From the NCBI GenBank assembly GCA_026388075.1, contig JAPLKN010000146.1:1-38949 (forward strand): a stretch of 38,949 bases of DNA. The letters are read 5' to 3'. Under the pieces are notes generated by a model that saw only the letters and a list, made by a program, of their open reading frames with translations, was not told the DNA's origin and made no database searches. The position numbers were made by a program, and so were the translations under genes. The DNA comes from Elusimicrobiota bacterium. GTDB taxonomy: Bacteria > Elusimicrobiota > Endomicrobiia > Endomicrobiales > JAPLKN01. Positions within the stretch are counted from its first letter, which is position 1. Each line of letters begins with the position of its first letter. Of this stretch, positions 1 through 7,925 are shown piece by piece.

Positions 1-248
1 TTAAGTAAATTATAAGCATTTTCCTCTAAATAATTTAAATCTTTACTTAAAATTAAATGATATTTTGTTTCTTCTAAAGAAGTCTCAGCTATATTAAGAA
101 AATGCAAATACTCTTTTCTACTGTTTCTTTTGAATCCTTCTACAATATTTGATGGGATGGAACCTGCTGATCTTCTAAGTTGAGATACCAAACCGAATTT
201 TTCATCTTCAGGAAATATCTTAGTCTTTTTGTATATAGACAACACCAA
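1..248 (-). pseudogene. Four-helix-bundle (23S rRNA intervening-sequence) protein, truncated
   Basis: The reverse strand encodes a peptide containing FGLVSQLRRSAGSIPSNIVEG and then NSRKEYLHFLNIAETSLEET, the hallmark core of the four-helix-bundle / S23 family (TIGR02436 type), often encoded in rRNA intervening sequences or dispersed near mobile DNA. The frame runs off the window at position 1. Family members usually carry about 20 more residues before the IYKKTKIFP segment. Here an in-frame TAA lies just upstream (about 252-254), leaving only TTG (246-248) or GTG (243-245) as starts. The N-terminal helix therefore seems to be lost, and I call it a remnant. The family's function is unknown. The frame and motif are seen directly; the pseudogene status is inferred. 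Confidence 0.6.
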
Positions 249-288
249 ATTTTATTTGTCATTAAAATGTACCTGCCTAATATTTTTA

Positions 289-313
289 CTTACCTCTTAT
301 CACTTAACACTTA
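289..313 (-). repeat. Heptanucleotide tandem array (TAAGNGN) at the suhB stop codon
   Basis: Read on the minus strand, TAAG recurs every seven bases four times (units TAAGTGT, TAAGTGA, TAAGAGG, then TAAG). The first TAA is the stop codon of the inositol-monophosphatase-like gene. Since seven is not a multiple of three, successive units place TAA in all three frames. Related arrays lie at 11311-11349 and 18282-18389. Confidence 0.7.
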
Positions 314-1096
314 CCCCTGTTTTATTGAAACATATTTTAACATTTTCTTATGAACTAAACCATTAGTAGCAAGTATATGACGTTTCTTCTCAAAACATTT
401 TTCACCGTTGTAGTCTGTTACTTTTCCTCCCGCTTCTTCAACTATTAGAGCTCCTGCCGCAGAATCCCAGGGATTAAGGCCTTCTTCCCAAAACGCCTCA
501 AATCGGCCGCATGCCACGTAAGCCAAATCCATCGCGGCAGAACCTAGTCTTCTTATTCCTTGAGTTTCTCCAAGAATATTTCCCAGATTTTTAATAACCC
601 TTTTGAGCCTTGATCTATCGTAAGGAAAACCGGTTACTACCAATGAGCGTGCTAAATTATTTACGCAAGAAACACTAATTTTTTTCCCGTTCAAATATGC
701 CCCTTTATTTTTTTCGGCAATAAATGTCTCTTTAAGCACCGGGCAATGAATTACTCCCGAAATTATTTTATTTTTATATTTATAGGCTATTGAAACACAG
801 AAAAGAGGTATTTTATGTATAAAATTAACAGTGCCGTCAAGGGGATCTATTACCCAGCAGTTTTCCATATCGCAGGATAAGTTATTATCTTCTTCAGCCA
901 GAAAACTGTGATTAGGGAAATCCCTTTTTACATTTTCTATTATTACTTTCTGTGACAGCTTATCAGCAATAGTTACGGGGTCAAACTTACCTTTAAAATT
1001 TACTGTTAACGGCTTATTATAGTATTTGAGCAGAATTTTCCCGCCGGCTATAGCCGCTTTAACTGCAGTTTGGGTGTATTTATTAAATTTCGGCAT
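311..1096 (-). CDS. suhB: Inositol monophosphatase family protein (SuhB-like)
   Basis: Predicted Mg-dependent, Li-sensitive-type phosphomonoesterase of the inositol monophosphatase superfamily, cytoplasmic; the substrate could be inositol-1-phosphate, fructose-1,6-bisphosphate or another sugar phosphate. Numbered from an upstream ATG at 1117, the metal-binding motifs are EED near 75-77, IDPLDGT (90-96) and WDSAAG (217-222) followed by EEAGG. Length is about 260 residues, normal for the family. I place the start at the second Met (1096, MPKFNKY). The upstream ATG at 1117 and the residues MSVPIKK are encoded by the terminal inverted repeat of the adjacent transposase element, so that extension looks acquired. 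The stop codon is the first unit of a heptamer array. Family assignment is secure; the exact substrate and the symbol are inferred. Confidence 0.85.
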   Translation of the reverse strand: MPKFNKYTQTAVKAAIAGGKILLKYYNKPLTVNFKGKFDPVTIADKLSQKVIIENVKRDFPNHSFLAEEDNNLSCDMENCWVIDPLDGTVNFIHKIPLFCVSIAYKYKNKIISGVIHCPVLKETFIAEKNKGAYLNGKKISVSCVNNLARSLVVTGFPYDRSRLKRVIKNLGNILGETQGIRRLGSAAMDLAYVACGRFEAFWEEGLNPWDSAAGALIVEEAGGKVTDYNGEKCFEKKRHILATNGLVHKKMLKYVSIKQG

Positions 1097-1117
1097 TTTT
1101 TTAATAGGGACAGACAC

Positions 1118-1798
1118 CTATTTTTCAATTCTCTTTTTGGGCCTGCCTTTTGGCTTTAGCTTCAGAAATCTCTTAAGTTTCCCCTCAAGTTCAAATATAA
1201 AATTATTACTGCCTAGAGGCCTTCCCTTTCTTGTTTGCTCCCTTATTTGTTTTATTTCATTAGAATCATCAGACAGCTCTATAAATTTTCCCCAATTTTT
1301 TTGTTTTTCTTCAATATAATCAAAGAGTCTGTTTACCCCTAATTCATCGTGTTTATCTATTCCTGAGTGCGTTTTTGCGCTGGACCAGTTCCACATATTC
1401 GGATTTTTAGCCATCTTTGCGCGCACCGGATTCCTTTCGATATAGCGGGCGCATGCCAGGGTGTGTCGTTCATCCATTACAGATGAGAAAAATCGCCCTT
1501 GAAACAAATGTCCTTGTGTACACATTTTCTTGTTATAATACTGGGAATACTTCATATGAGCATATTTAAAGACATTGCCCATTGAATCTTCTTTTTCAGG
1601 AATTACGATAAAGTGAACGTGATTTGGCATAAGGCAATATGCCAATATAACCAAACCATAACTCTTACTTTCGTTTTTTAAATGAGACAGATATTTTTTT
1701 CGGTCAATATCACTAGAAAATATCCTTTGTCTGTAGTTTCCTCTTTGGGTAATATGATGGGGGTATCCTGCGGCTACAACTCTTGCGATTCTTGGCAT
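1118..1798 (-). CDS. REP-associated tyrosine transposase (Y1 HUH, IS200-like)
   Basis: Single-strand DNA transposase of the TnpA_REP/RAYT family, which nicks REP-type palindromes through a phosphotyrosine intermediate. The N-terminus holds PHHITQRGN (13-21), the metal-binding HUH motif is NHVHFIV (59-65, H60 and H62), and the probable catalytic Tyr is Y119 in CARYIERNPVRA. Length (226 aa) is normal and the frame is intact, so the gene could be active. A consensus promoter (TTGACA, 17 nt, TATAAT) ends six bases before the ATG. There is no Shine-Dalgarno sequence, which suggests a leaderless mRNA. Palindromes at 9775-9840 and 23171-23254 with similar GGGAC ends may be its non-autonomous relatives; that link is inferred. 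Confidence 0.9.
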   Translation of the reverse strand: MPRIARVVAAGYPHHITQRGNYRQRIFSSDIDRKKYLSHLKNESKSYGLVILAYCLMPNHVHFIVIPEKEDSMGNVFKYAHMKYSQYYNKKMCTQGHLFQGRFFSSVMDERHTLACARYIERNPVRAKMAKNPNMWNWSSAKTHSGIDKHDELGVNRLFDYIEEKQKNWGKFIELSDDSNEIKQIREQTRKGRPLGSNNFIFELEGKLKRFLKLKPKGRPKKRIEK

Positions 1799-1804
1799 GA
1801 GTAA

Positions 1805-1833
1805 ATTATATCTCTTCTTATGATTGATGTCAA
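1805..1833 (-). promoter_or_regulatory. Sigma-70-type promoter of the transposase gene
   Basis: TTGACA (1828-1833), a 17-base spacer and TATAAT (1805-1810) match the consensus perfectly. The predicted transcription start falls on or next to the ATG at 1798. Confidence 0.7.
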
Positions 1834-1861
1834 CGAAAATAGGTGTCTGTCCCTATTTAAT

Positions 1862-1937
1862 CGGGGACGACGAGATTTGAACTCGCGATCTCTGCCTTGA
1901 CAGGGCAGCGTGTTAAACCAGGCTACACCACGTCCCC
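1862..1937 (-). tRNA. tRNA-Asp (GTC)
   Basis: Reverse-strand cloverleaf with acceptor arms GGGGACG and CGTCCCC, discriminator G73, anticodon stem CTGCC/GGCAG around the loop CTGTCAA (anticodon GTC), and T arm GCGAG-TTCAAAT-CTCGT. It is 76 nt long and CCA is not encoded. The transposase element ends two bases from its 3' end. Confidence 0.93.
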
Positions 1938-1948
1938 ATTAACTACAG

Positions 1949-2046
1949 TAATTAGTGATTAGCGCTTAGTAATTAGTTAACGGCAAAAAAACAACTGATG
2001 CAAACTTTAAATACAATAATTGGTGATTAGTACTTAGTAATTAGTT
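1949..2046. repeat. Paired heptamer-periodic repeats downstream of tRNA-Asp
   Basis: Two 30-bp direct copies (1949-1978 and 2017-2046) differ at only a few positions. Each consists of 7-nt units of the form AGNNNTT (AGTAATT, AGTGATT, AGCGCTT, AGTAATT). With the palindrome at 2128-2222 they account for most of the 340-bp gene-free stretch 1938-2277; no gene is visible there. Confidence 0.6.
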
Positions 2047-2127
2047 GAAGGCTTAAAACATTTAATAAAACAAAACTGAGCGAATATATTATCACAAAAC
2101 CTGTTATATTGTCAAATGACTTGAAAA

Positions 2128-2222
2128 GTCATCCCCAAGGATCGTAATTGGGGATCCATTAAAACAAAAACTGGATTCCTCCGCACAAGGCGGACAGGCG
2201 ATCACGGCATTCGGGAATGACA
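2128..2222. repeat. REP-like palindromic repeat
   Basis: The segment begins GTCATCCCC and ends GGGAATGAC, with internal half-sites (TTGGGGATCC, CTGGATTCC) and a CCGC...GCGG hairpin. Similar GTCAT...ATGAC segments occur at 6728-6803 and 6854-6971. Confidence 0.55.
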
Positions 2223-2277
2223 GACTTAGTAAGGTTTGCGCACTTACAATTAAAAACCAGAACTCAAAACTTTTATT

Positions 2278-3210
2278 TTATGGGAAACGGAGTGTAATTC
2301 CTAGACGGTGGGAACCGCTTGATTGTTCCACTTCCAGAGGAAGAGAAAAAGCGTAATCTATTTCAAGCCTGCTGTTATCTTTTATTAAAAGCTCGTGCCC
2401 TAATCCGAAACAAAATTCCTGCGGGTTAATTCCGGAACGAACGGAAAGATTTCCGTTAAAAATCCACGTTTCAATTCCGAAACGATAGTCAAAGTTTTTA
2501 TCGCGGCTGACGAAATCTAAAGCCAAAGTGCATGTCGGAAGAGTTAGATAAGGCATTCTTTCTCTAAAAAATGCGACACCAAAAGCTGTTTCCATAGGTA
2601 CTATATCAGAAGTTTTAAGCCCTACATCCGGAGAAGTCAAATTTCTTAACGCAAGACCAAAGAATAGTCCCGTGTCAGGAAATAAGGTCAGAAAACCCAA
2701 ATCCATAGTCGGCGCGCCTTTAGAATTTCCCCCGCTAAAAACCGGGTCGTTGGCAGTTCTTTCATCAGTTGTATATTCATGTTTTAAGTATTTCAGGTTT
2801 GCTCCGCATGCGATATCAAAAGTTTCTACTTTAAATAAATCGCTTAAAAATCTGCCGTATGAAATAGCTATTGTGTCTTCCCTGTAAAGATTTTGGGAGT
2901 ATAGCGATGCCCAAGAAAAACCGAAATTTCCGACATTATCGTTTACGCGGTGGATATAACTCAAGAAATTCTGCCCGATATCCACCCCCTCAAGACCTGT
3001 AAAAAGTTTTGAAGATGTAAATGAAAGCTCGTGATTTTCAGGCTGGGCAATGCCTGCCGGGTTAAATATATTTGCGTTTGAATCATTTGCCACAGCAGTA
3101 AACGCCCCGCCCATACCCTGCGGCCGGACTCCCCAGCCGGAGTCGTTGAATGCCCCAAAGAGCGAATTCGTAATTATTAGAATTGATAATATTGTGCAAA
3201 TCCTTTTCAC
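2278..3210 (-). CDS. PorV/PorQ-like outer-membrane beta-barrel protein
   Basis: Exported barrel protein of 310 aa. Residues 1-19 form a signal peptide (ICTILSILIITNSLFG). The mature N-terminus carries RPQGMGGAFTAVANDSNAN and NPAGIAQ, the motif shared by the PorV/PorQ and FadL-like families. Amphipathic strands follow, ending in GITLRFP with a penultimate-region Phe typical of outer-membrane proteins. The start is GTG, placed by GAGG five bases upstream. It is the last gene of the cluster, after a protein with a FlgD-like C-terminal sorting-type domain. In type IX secretion PorV handles such C-terminal domains, so a functional pairing is possible, but no other secretion components are visible. 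Confidence 0.7.
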   Translation of the reverse strand: MKRICTILSILIITNSLFGAFNDSGWGVRPQGMGGAFTAVANDSNANIFNPAGIAQPENHELSFTSSKLFTGLEGVDIGQNFLSYIHRVNDNVGNFGFSWASLYSQNLYREDTIAISYGRFLSDLFKVETFDIACGANLKYLKHEYTTDERTANDPVFSGGNSKGAPTMDLGFLTLFPDTGLFFGLALRNLTSPDVGLKTSDIVPMETAFGVAFFRERMPYLTLPTCTLALDFVSRDKNFDYRFGIETWIFNGNLSVRSGINPQEFCFGLGHELLIKDNSRLEIDYAFSLPLEVEQSSGSHRLGITLRFP

Positions 3211-3225
3211 TTTTTCCTCATTCGC

Positions 3226-3311
3226 AGTTCATAGTTATTAGTTCGTAGTTATTAGATAAATGCCAAATCATTTAAAGTCTTTTCTACGAACTATGAACTA
3301 ATTACTCATTA
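3226..3311. repeat. Two opposed heptamer arrays forming an imperfect hairpin
   Basis: Units AGTTCAT, AGTTATT, AGTTCGT, AGTTATT run from 3226 to 3253, and units CTACGAA, CTATGAA, CTAATTA, CTCATTA from 3284 to 3311. The two halves are largely complementary. They fill the gap between the 471-aa gene (TGA at 3317-3319) and the PorV-like gene. Confidence 0.6.
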
Positions 3312-3316
3312 CTGTC

Positions 3317-4732
3317 TCATTTAGCTACTGCAATAACTCCGCTTATTGTTTTGCCGTTAGCTTTAATCTGATATACATAGACTCCGCTTTCAACAAAACT
3401 GCCGGAGTCATCTTTTCCGTCCCAAATATTTGTGTCGCTTATTTTACGGACCTTTCTGCCTCTAACATCAAAAATATTCACACTATCGTCGCCCGAAAGC
3501 CCTCCAAAGGTCGCGATATCATTTATGCCGTCCTGATTAGGCGTAATTATTTTTTCTTTCGGCCGATAATCGTCATCAGAAAGCGACGGAGCAGAAAATA
3601 TTCCGTAAAGGCTGAAATGCGTGATATATGCGGTAACAATGTTAGTTTGAATATTAACGGTCCCGCCTACAACCCGCCAATCAAAACCATCCCACCACAT
3701 TATCTTTAAATTGTTTTTCTGGGCATCGGTCCAGTTTACATTCGGGTAATAAATATTTAATGTTACGTTCTTATCAAACCTCAAGCCTTCCGGCGTAAAT
3801 TTGAAAGCGGAGAGAGGTTTTATGTTTTCCCTGTACGGAACAGAAGTATCCGTCGGAGAAAGTTCTTCAATGGTAATATTTGTTAAAGCTGATAAGGCTC
3901 CTTGTGGAACAACTAAAGAAGTATTACCCTTTGTTTGATCGCCGTTATAAAGTGTTATTGTTCCGCCTGTTGAAGCAATCCCCTGGGTTATACTTGAACT
4001 TATAGGAACCGTATAAATCGAGGTTTGTATTGTATCACTGCTAGTGCTTACGGTTTTAAGATAATAATAAAATATATTTGCGTCGCTTCTAGCTGAAGTC
4101 GCGAATTGGAAATTATATAGTTTAAAACTATTCGGGATAGTTATCGTACTGACAGTGGGCGTAGAATAACTGTCTGTCCAATGACTCATAGTAACATACC
4201 ATAAACCGACCGAGTCGCTTACAGTTCCGGTGGCAACGACAACCCTGTTGACAGGCGAAATCCTCTGGATTTGACTGTGTATGATCTTGGGGCCCGCAAT
4301 GGGAACCGTGTAATAACCTCCTCCGGAAGGAGAATACGCATTGGTCGTTGATGCAACCGCATAAATCCGGTAATAGAAATTAACTGAACTTAATGATATG
4401 TTAACCGGGCAAGTAGAACTAAAAACGTAAGTGCTCGTGCTTCCTCCAACAGATATCGTATTTGATGAAACGCTCGTCCCGTCCTGGTAATAAAAAATAT
4501 AAATATTATCAATATTAACATTGGCAGAAGTGACTGTTCCGTTAATCACCGCGTAATTTGTTGTGACGCTTGTTAAAGGAACGTGGCTGATTGATATCGC
4601 CGGTATAGTCGGAGAGGAAAGTGTTACCGAACAGGTTATAGTAGAAGACGAGATTGATCCGGAATATGAGGCAAAGGCAACCCCGCAAGAAAAAATAACT
4701 ATTGAAAAAAATGATATAAGAAACTTATTCAT
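3317..4732 (-). CDS. Secreted mosaic protein with ZU5-like segment and FlgD-like C-terminal domain
   Basis: 471 aa with signal peptide (1-21, cleavage after AFA). The mature start ASYSGSISSSTITCSVT nearly repeats that of the 242-aa protein at 7005-7733. Residues about 45-240 look like Fn3/Ig-type beta-strands. Residues about 255-375 contain GGTITLY and LVVPQGALSALTNITIEE, resembling ZU5-type domains. The C-terminus has TPNQDGINDIATF and VNIFDVRGRKVRKIS...WDGKDDSGSFVESGVYVYQI, a FlgD-like/gliding-motility-type C-terminal domain used for surface sorting in type IX-like systems. Its ATG overlaps the upstream gene's stop by eight bases, so translation is probably coupled. Likely a cell-surface structural protein; its partner is unknown. 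Confidence 0.6.
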   Translation of the reverse strand: MNKFLISFFSIVIFSCGVAFASYSGSISSSTITCSVTLSSPTIPAISISHVPLTSVTTNYAVINGTVTSANVNIDNIYIFYYQDGTSVSSNTISVGGSTSTYVFSSTCPVNISLSSVNFYYRIYAVASTTNAYSPSGGGYYTVPIAGPKIIHSQIQRISPVNRVVVATGTVSDSVGLWYVTMSHWTDSYSTPTVSTITIPNSFKLYNFQFATSARSDANIFYYYLKTVSTSSDTIQTSIYTVPISSSITQGIASTGGTITLYNGDQTKGNTSLVVPQGALSALTNITIEELSPTDTSVPYRENIKPLSAFKFTPEGLRFDKNVTLNIYYPNVNWTDAQKNNLKIMWWDGFDWRVVGGTVNIQTNIVTAYITHFSLYGIFSAPSLSDDDYRPKEKIITPNQDGINDIATFGGLSGDDSVNIFDVRGRKVRKISDTNIWDGKDDSGSFVESGVYVYQIKANGKTISGVIAVAK

Positions 4733-5927
4733 AAAAGAGCTCTATTGTTAACTTGCTTGTTCTGTAAGTTGCAGGAGTAGTAGTATTTAGAAATTTTGCT
4801 CCCAAATATATGTAGTTCGGGTTATAAGACCCTCCTCCAGCACCCCACATATCCTCCGCATGATGCATTCCTCTAAAGTCTTCCCACGCAATAACATAGT
4901 CTTCCCCGTCTTGGAAGCTAGCTGTACCTTGGTCTTTCATCCAGAGGAAACATTTGTATCCTCCAGTCTGCCCTCCGAAACTGTCGCTATAAAGCTTATT
5001 ATCTGTCCCTTCATACATATTGTATGTATTTGTTGTAACATCAACTATACGCCAGCACATAGGCAAAGCCACTGTAGTGCTAGACAAGTCAATCAGACCG
5101 GCAGGGTCACCAGCGCCGGAGTATTGCGGTGTTGCATCTACAGCTAAGTTATCTGTATAAATCTGAATCGCCCAGCCTGTAGCATAATTTTGAAGATCAA
5201 GTTCTATATATTGATCGGCAGCCTTCCAATGATTCGTTGCGCCTAAATCAACATTGCTCCAGGTAATCTGGTTTGTAGTAAAATTGTCAGATATATTTTT
5301 CAAATTTACTCCGACTGTGCCTGGCCGAGAACTTATCCAGACAAAGTTATCATAACAAACTGTGCCTGTAGTATCGGCTCTGGTAAAATGAAACCCTAAG
5401 GGTACTTTTATAGCCGAAAAATTTATGTTAGGCCAGATAGTCGTTGATAAATCAACAGTCATAAATGTCCAAGTGCTGTGCATTGTGTCAATACTTTTGG
5501 TTGCCGAGTTTCCCGTCCATTCTATTTTAAGCGTAACCGTAGTATCATTTATCAGCCAAAAACAAATTTTTCCGTCTTTATAAACACTCATATCTGTAGG
5601 TATCTTAGTAGGGAACTGTCGCGGATCATAACCAAACTGAACCCAAAGACCATTTTGTCCAGTATTACTGACTATTTTAGTATAACTGCTACCCTCTTTA
5701 GGAAAATCGGTCTCTTGAGTTACCGTAGGCATAGTGGCTCCCCATGTGGCCAAATACCCCCCATCAGGATCGGAAGCGGTATAAGTTGTGTTTTCTACAT
5801 CGTAAAGGATACCCGGGAAAGTCTCAGAATAAATTCCATAAACTTTATTTCCTATACTTCCCGCCCAAGAAGTATTCGCCAAAACAACAATTGATAAAAG
5901 CAATAAAATAAAACTAATCTTTCTCAT
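4725..5927 (-). CDS. Secreted two-domain protein: jelly-roll CBM-like plus subunit-like domain
   Basis: 400 aa, signal peptide 1-22 (LLLLSIVVLANTSWA). Residues about 30-200 form a carbohydrate-binding-like jelly roll with GLWVQFGY, IPTDMSVY, LKIEWTGN and a final VCYDNFVW strand. The same blocks occur in the lipoprotein at 9847-10770. Residues about 210-400 are homologous to the whole mature region of the 242-aa protein at 7005-7733 (shared IQIYTDNLA, STTVALPMCWRI, DGEDYVI, YRTSKLTIE). The start overlaps the preceding stop as ATGA, so the PapD-like gene, this gene and the 471-aa gene form one tightly coupled operon. The role is inferred as a surface subunit that binds glycan. Confidence 0.55.
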   Translation of the reverse strand: MRKISFILLLLSIVVLANTSWAGSIGNKVYGIYSETFPGILYDVENTTYTASDPDGGYLATWGATMPTVTQETDFPKEGSSYTKIVSNTGQNGLWVQFGYDPRQFPTKIPTDMSVYKDGKICFWLINDTTVTLKIEWTGNSATKSIDTMHSTWTFMTVDLSTTIWPNINFSAIKVPLGFHFTRADTTGTVCYDNFVWISSRPGTVGVNLKNISDNFTTNQITWSNVDLGATNHWKAADQYIELDLQNYATGWAIQIYTDNLAVDATPQYSGAGDPAGLIDLSSTTVALPMCWRIVDVTTNTYNMYEGTDNKLYSDSFGGQTGGYKCFLWMKDQGTASFQDGEDYVIAWEDFRGMHHAEDMWGAGGGSYNPNYIYLGAKFLNTTTPATYRTSKLTIELFYE

Positions 5928-6697
5928 TTAACGGTTATTTCTCCGGTTTTTTTTATTTTAACATTTTTCTCTACAATTTTTTCCTGGCCTGCGCAGGACA
6001 TATGAACAATAAATCCGTAGTTTCCCGCGCCTATCTCTGAACTTGAGTTTGCCAATACCGTCCGGCTTGAACCGGGATAAATAGGCCTGCTTTCCATAAA
6101 ATTAAAATTTAAAACTTTTCTTTTGCCGGACATAACTTCAATAAAACCCGCAGGGCGAAGATGAATGTTTCCTGTATTTTTTACATCGCAGGAAACCTGA
6201 AGTTTTCTGCCATTTAAACTAATTTTAAGATTTTCTATATCCCAGTCTTTTTTCTCCGTGCCCAAAACCGTAACAAAAACCGGCACGCTTATAACTAAAG
6301 AAATACCCTGATTTACTCCCGAAGAAGTTAAAAAAGAAATCATACCTACCATTGACCCTTGCGCGCTTGATGAAACTTCAACCTTATAGTTTAAGTCTCT
6401 GTTTTCCCCGGGATTTAAATGAAAAGTTTTGCTTGATACGCTGAGCCACTTTGTTACATTTATGCCTTTGTCTTTATTTTCAGGAAGAATAAACCAGTCT
6501 TTTGTTGTTATCTCAATATCTACAGGGGTAACATAATCATTCCTAACGTTATATGTGGCATTGGCGGACTCGCCGTTTTTCAAACTTACTTCCGCTCTTG
6601 ACGGAGTTATCGTAAGCCCGGCATAAAGAGGATAAGCTGCCCAAAAGATTATACCTAGCACTAAAATTTTCTTGAGTATCATTTTTGGGTTTACCAT
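5924..6697 (-). CDS. PapD-like/Ig-fold periplasmic chaperone-like protein
   Basis: 257 aa, signal peptide at 1-26 (ILVLGIIFWAAYPLYAG). The mature part starts LTITPSRAEVSLKNGESANATYNVRN, the opening strand pattern of pilus-chaperone-like and DUF916-like Ig folds. LNPGENRDLNYKV and a second Ig-like half with VSCDVKNTGNIHLRPAG follow. Only this chaperone-like component is present; no usher gene is visible. It lies between two paralogous putative subunits and overlaps the next start as ATGA. That fits a periplasmic chaperone or anchor for these surface proteins, but the function is inferred from fold and neighbours. Confidence 0.5.
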   Translation of the reverse strand: MVNPKMILKKILVLGIIFWAAYPLYAGLTITPSRAEVSLKNGESANATYNVRNDYVTPVDIEITTKDWFILPENKDKGINVTKWLSVSSKTFHLNPGENRDLNYKVEVSSSAQGSMVGMISFLTSSGVNQGISLVISVPVFVTVLGTEKKDWDIENLKISLNGRKLQVSCDVKNTGNIHLRPAGFIEVMSGKRKVLNFNFMESRPIYPGSSRTVLANSSSEIGAGNYGFIVHMSCAGQEKIVEKNVKIKKTGEITVK

Positions 6698-6727
6698 TTT
6701 TAAAACGCTACTAAAAAACCTATTCTC

Positions 6728-6971
6728 GTCACCCTATCCGCCGTGGCGGATCAGGGTCTAATCATTATGAAAAGACGAGATCCCGAAACTAGTCCGGGAT
6801 GACATTACAAAGAGTAAAAGACTATGTCTCAAAACCCACAACCCTTACAAGTTGTCATGCTGAACTTGCCTGCCCGCCTTGGGAGGGGTTCAGCATCTTA
6901 ACTACGAGATCCCAAACCCCCGCATGGTTTCTTTGAAACCAAGTCAGCGGGGCAAGTAAATTCGGGATGAC
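6728..6971. repeat. Two REP-like palindromic units
   Basis: The 306-bp gene-free gap 6698-7004 holds two palindromic units. The first, 6728-6803, starts GTCACCC and ends CCGGGATGAC, with a CCGCCGTGGCGG hairpin. The second, 6854-6971, starts GTCATGCTGAAC, contains the inverted half GGGTTCAGCATC, and ends TTCGGGATGAC. No promoter or gene is evident. Confidence 0.55.
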
Positions 6972-7004
6972 ACTTCTAGAAACACCTTTTTCAGAAATAT
7001 CATT

Positions 7005-7733
7005 TTATTCAATAAATGCTTCAATTATAAGTTTAGAAGTTTTGTATGTCCTGGGTAATGTAGCATTTGTAAAATCTGCCCCAATATAAATATTGTCCGG
7101 TGAAGAAACGGGGTGCCAAGCACCTTCGGAATCCTGTATGCCTCCAGCATAATCTTTTACAATAACATAATCTTCGCCGTTCGTAAATGCATTTGTGCCC
7201 GTCGTCCCTTTATCTTTCATAACCAAAAAGCACCAAAAAGAAGATCCCAATTCTGTGCTGTAAAGATGTCCTCCTGAATAGGCAATCGTTAATGTGGTCG
7301 TAGAAGTATCGGTTATACGCCAACACATGGGCAAAGCTACAGTAGTACTTGAGGTATCCACTAAGCCCGCGGGGTCGCTGGTGCTCACTGCTTTCACGAA
7401 TTTAGGTGAGGCATCAGCCGCTAAGTTGTCGGTATATATTTGAATCGCTCCTAATGCAGCCGTAATAGTTGATGTCAAAATTATATATGAATCTGCCCTA
7501 CGCCAGACTGTAGAACCAATATTGATATTTGAAGTATTCCACCAAATCTGCGTTGTGGTGCCTCCTGCTAAATTCATTAACTGTAAGCTGATAGAAACTG
7601 TTCCGGTATCTATGAATGTGGCGCTAGCGGTAATGGTAGTACTGCTGATGCTTCCGGAAAAAGAAGCAAAGGATGCTTTAGAAAAAACAAAAATGACCGC
7701 TAACACAAGAAAAAAGAAAATCTTCTTTTTCAC
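7005..7733 (-). CDS. Putative secreted surface subunit, paralogous to the 400-aa protein
   Basis: 242 aa, GTG start, signal peptide 1-23 (FFFLVLAVIFVFSKASFA). The mature N-terminus SFSGSISSTTITASAT matches that of the 471-aa protein. Residues about 50-242 match the C-terminal half of the 400-aa protein (AIQIYTDNLA, STTVALPMCWRIT, GEDYVI, TSKLIIEAF). It is beta-rich and without recognised catalytic residues. It is first in a cluster that continues with a PapD-like Ig-fold protein, so a polymerising or surface-displayed subunit is plausible. A promoter lies about 190 bases upstream (7926-7954), which leaves a long leader. A GGGGGG run precedes the GTG instead of a normal ribosome-binding site. 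I do not recognise the family. Confidence 0.5.
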   Translation of the reverse strand: MKKKIFFFLVLAVIFVFSKASFASFSGSISSTTITASATFIDTGTVSISLQLMNLAGGTTTQIWWNTSNINIGSTVWRRADSYIILTSTITAALGAIQIYTDNLAADASPKFVKAVSTSDPAGLVDTSSTTVALPMCWRITDTSTTTLTIAYSGGHLYSTELGSSFWCFLVMKDKGTTGTNAFTNGEDYVIVKDYAGGIQDSEGAWHPVSSPDNIYIGADFTNATLPRTYKTSKLIIEAFIE

Positions 7734-7865
7734 AGACTGCCCCCCAATAAAAAAGATTTTATGTTAAGAATTGTTGCATTTTTGAGATAAAAATTAGCAG
7801 GATTTTGATAAGTATGATTTGAATGATAATAAGGAAAAAAGACTAGTGGGTTTTTGTAAATAAAA

Positions 7866-7916
7866 GTTAGTTTTTTTAGCATTTCTCCCCCTGATTGCTA
7901 TTTATATAAAGCTAAC
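7866..7916 (-). promoter_or_regulatory. Leader segment with mutually exclusive pairings
   Basis: In the presumed 5' leader of the 242-aa gene, AGTTAGC (minus strand, ending at 7911) can pair either with GCTAA (7876-7880) or with CTAACT (ending about 7865), which is followed by TTTTATT. The two pairings exclude each other, and the second resembles a weak terminator. Only complementarity is seen; regulation is speculative. The rest of the gap 7734-8126 holds the promoter and two small hairpins (7995-8010 and 8033-8048). Confidence 0.25.
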
Positions 7917-7925
7917 TACGGAAAA

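Larger units (their letters stand above)
1101..1860 (-). mobile_element. RAYT/IS200-like element with terminal inverted repeats
   Basis: A nearly perfect inverted repeat of about 25 bp bounds the element: left 1101-1126 and right 1835-1860, both built on AGGGACAGACACCTATTTT. It encloses one transposase gene. The right end stops two bases from the 3' end of tRNA-Asp, and the left end overlaps the 5' end of the suhB-like gene. No target-site duplication is obvious, as expected of HUH Y1 transposases, which do not make them. Confidence 0.75.

Noticed and set aside
3317-3620. Proof of a type IX secretion system from the FlgD-like tail
   Set aside because: Only the tail and a PorV-like barrel are seen; no PorT, SprA or PorK/L/M/N homologue is in the window, so only the resemblance is reported.
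7860-7920. Possible preQ1-type riboswitch (AAAAAACTAAC tail)
   Set aside because: The conserved loop and C-rich segment of the class are missing and the downstream gene is unrelated to queuosine.
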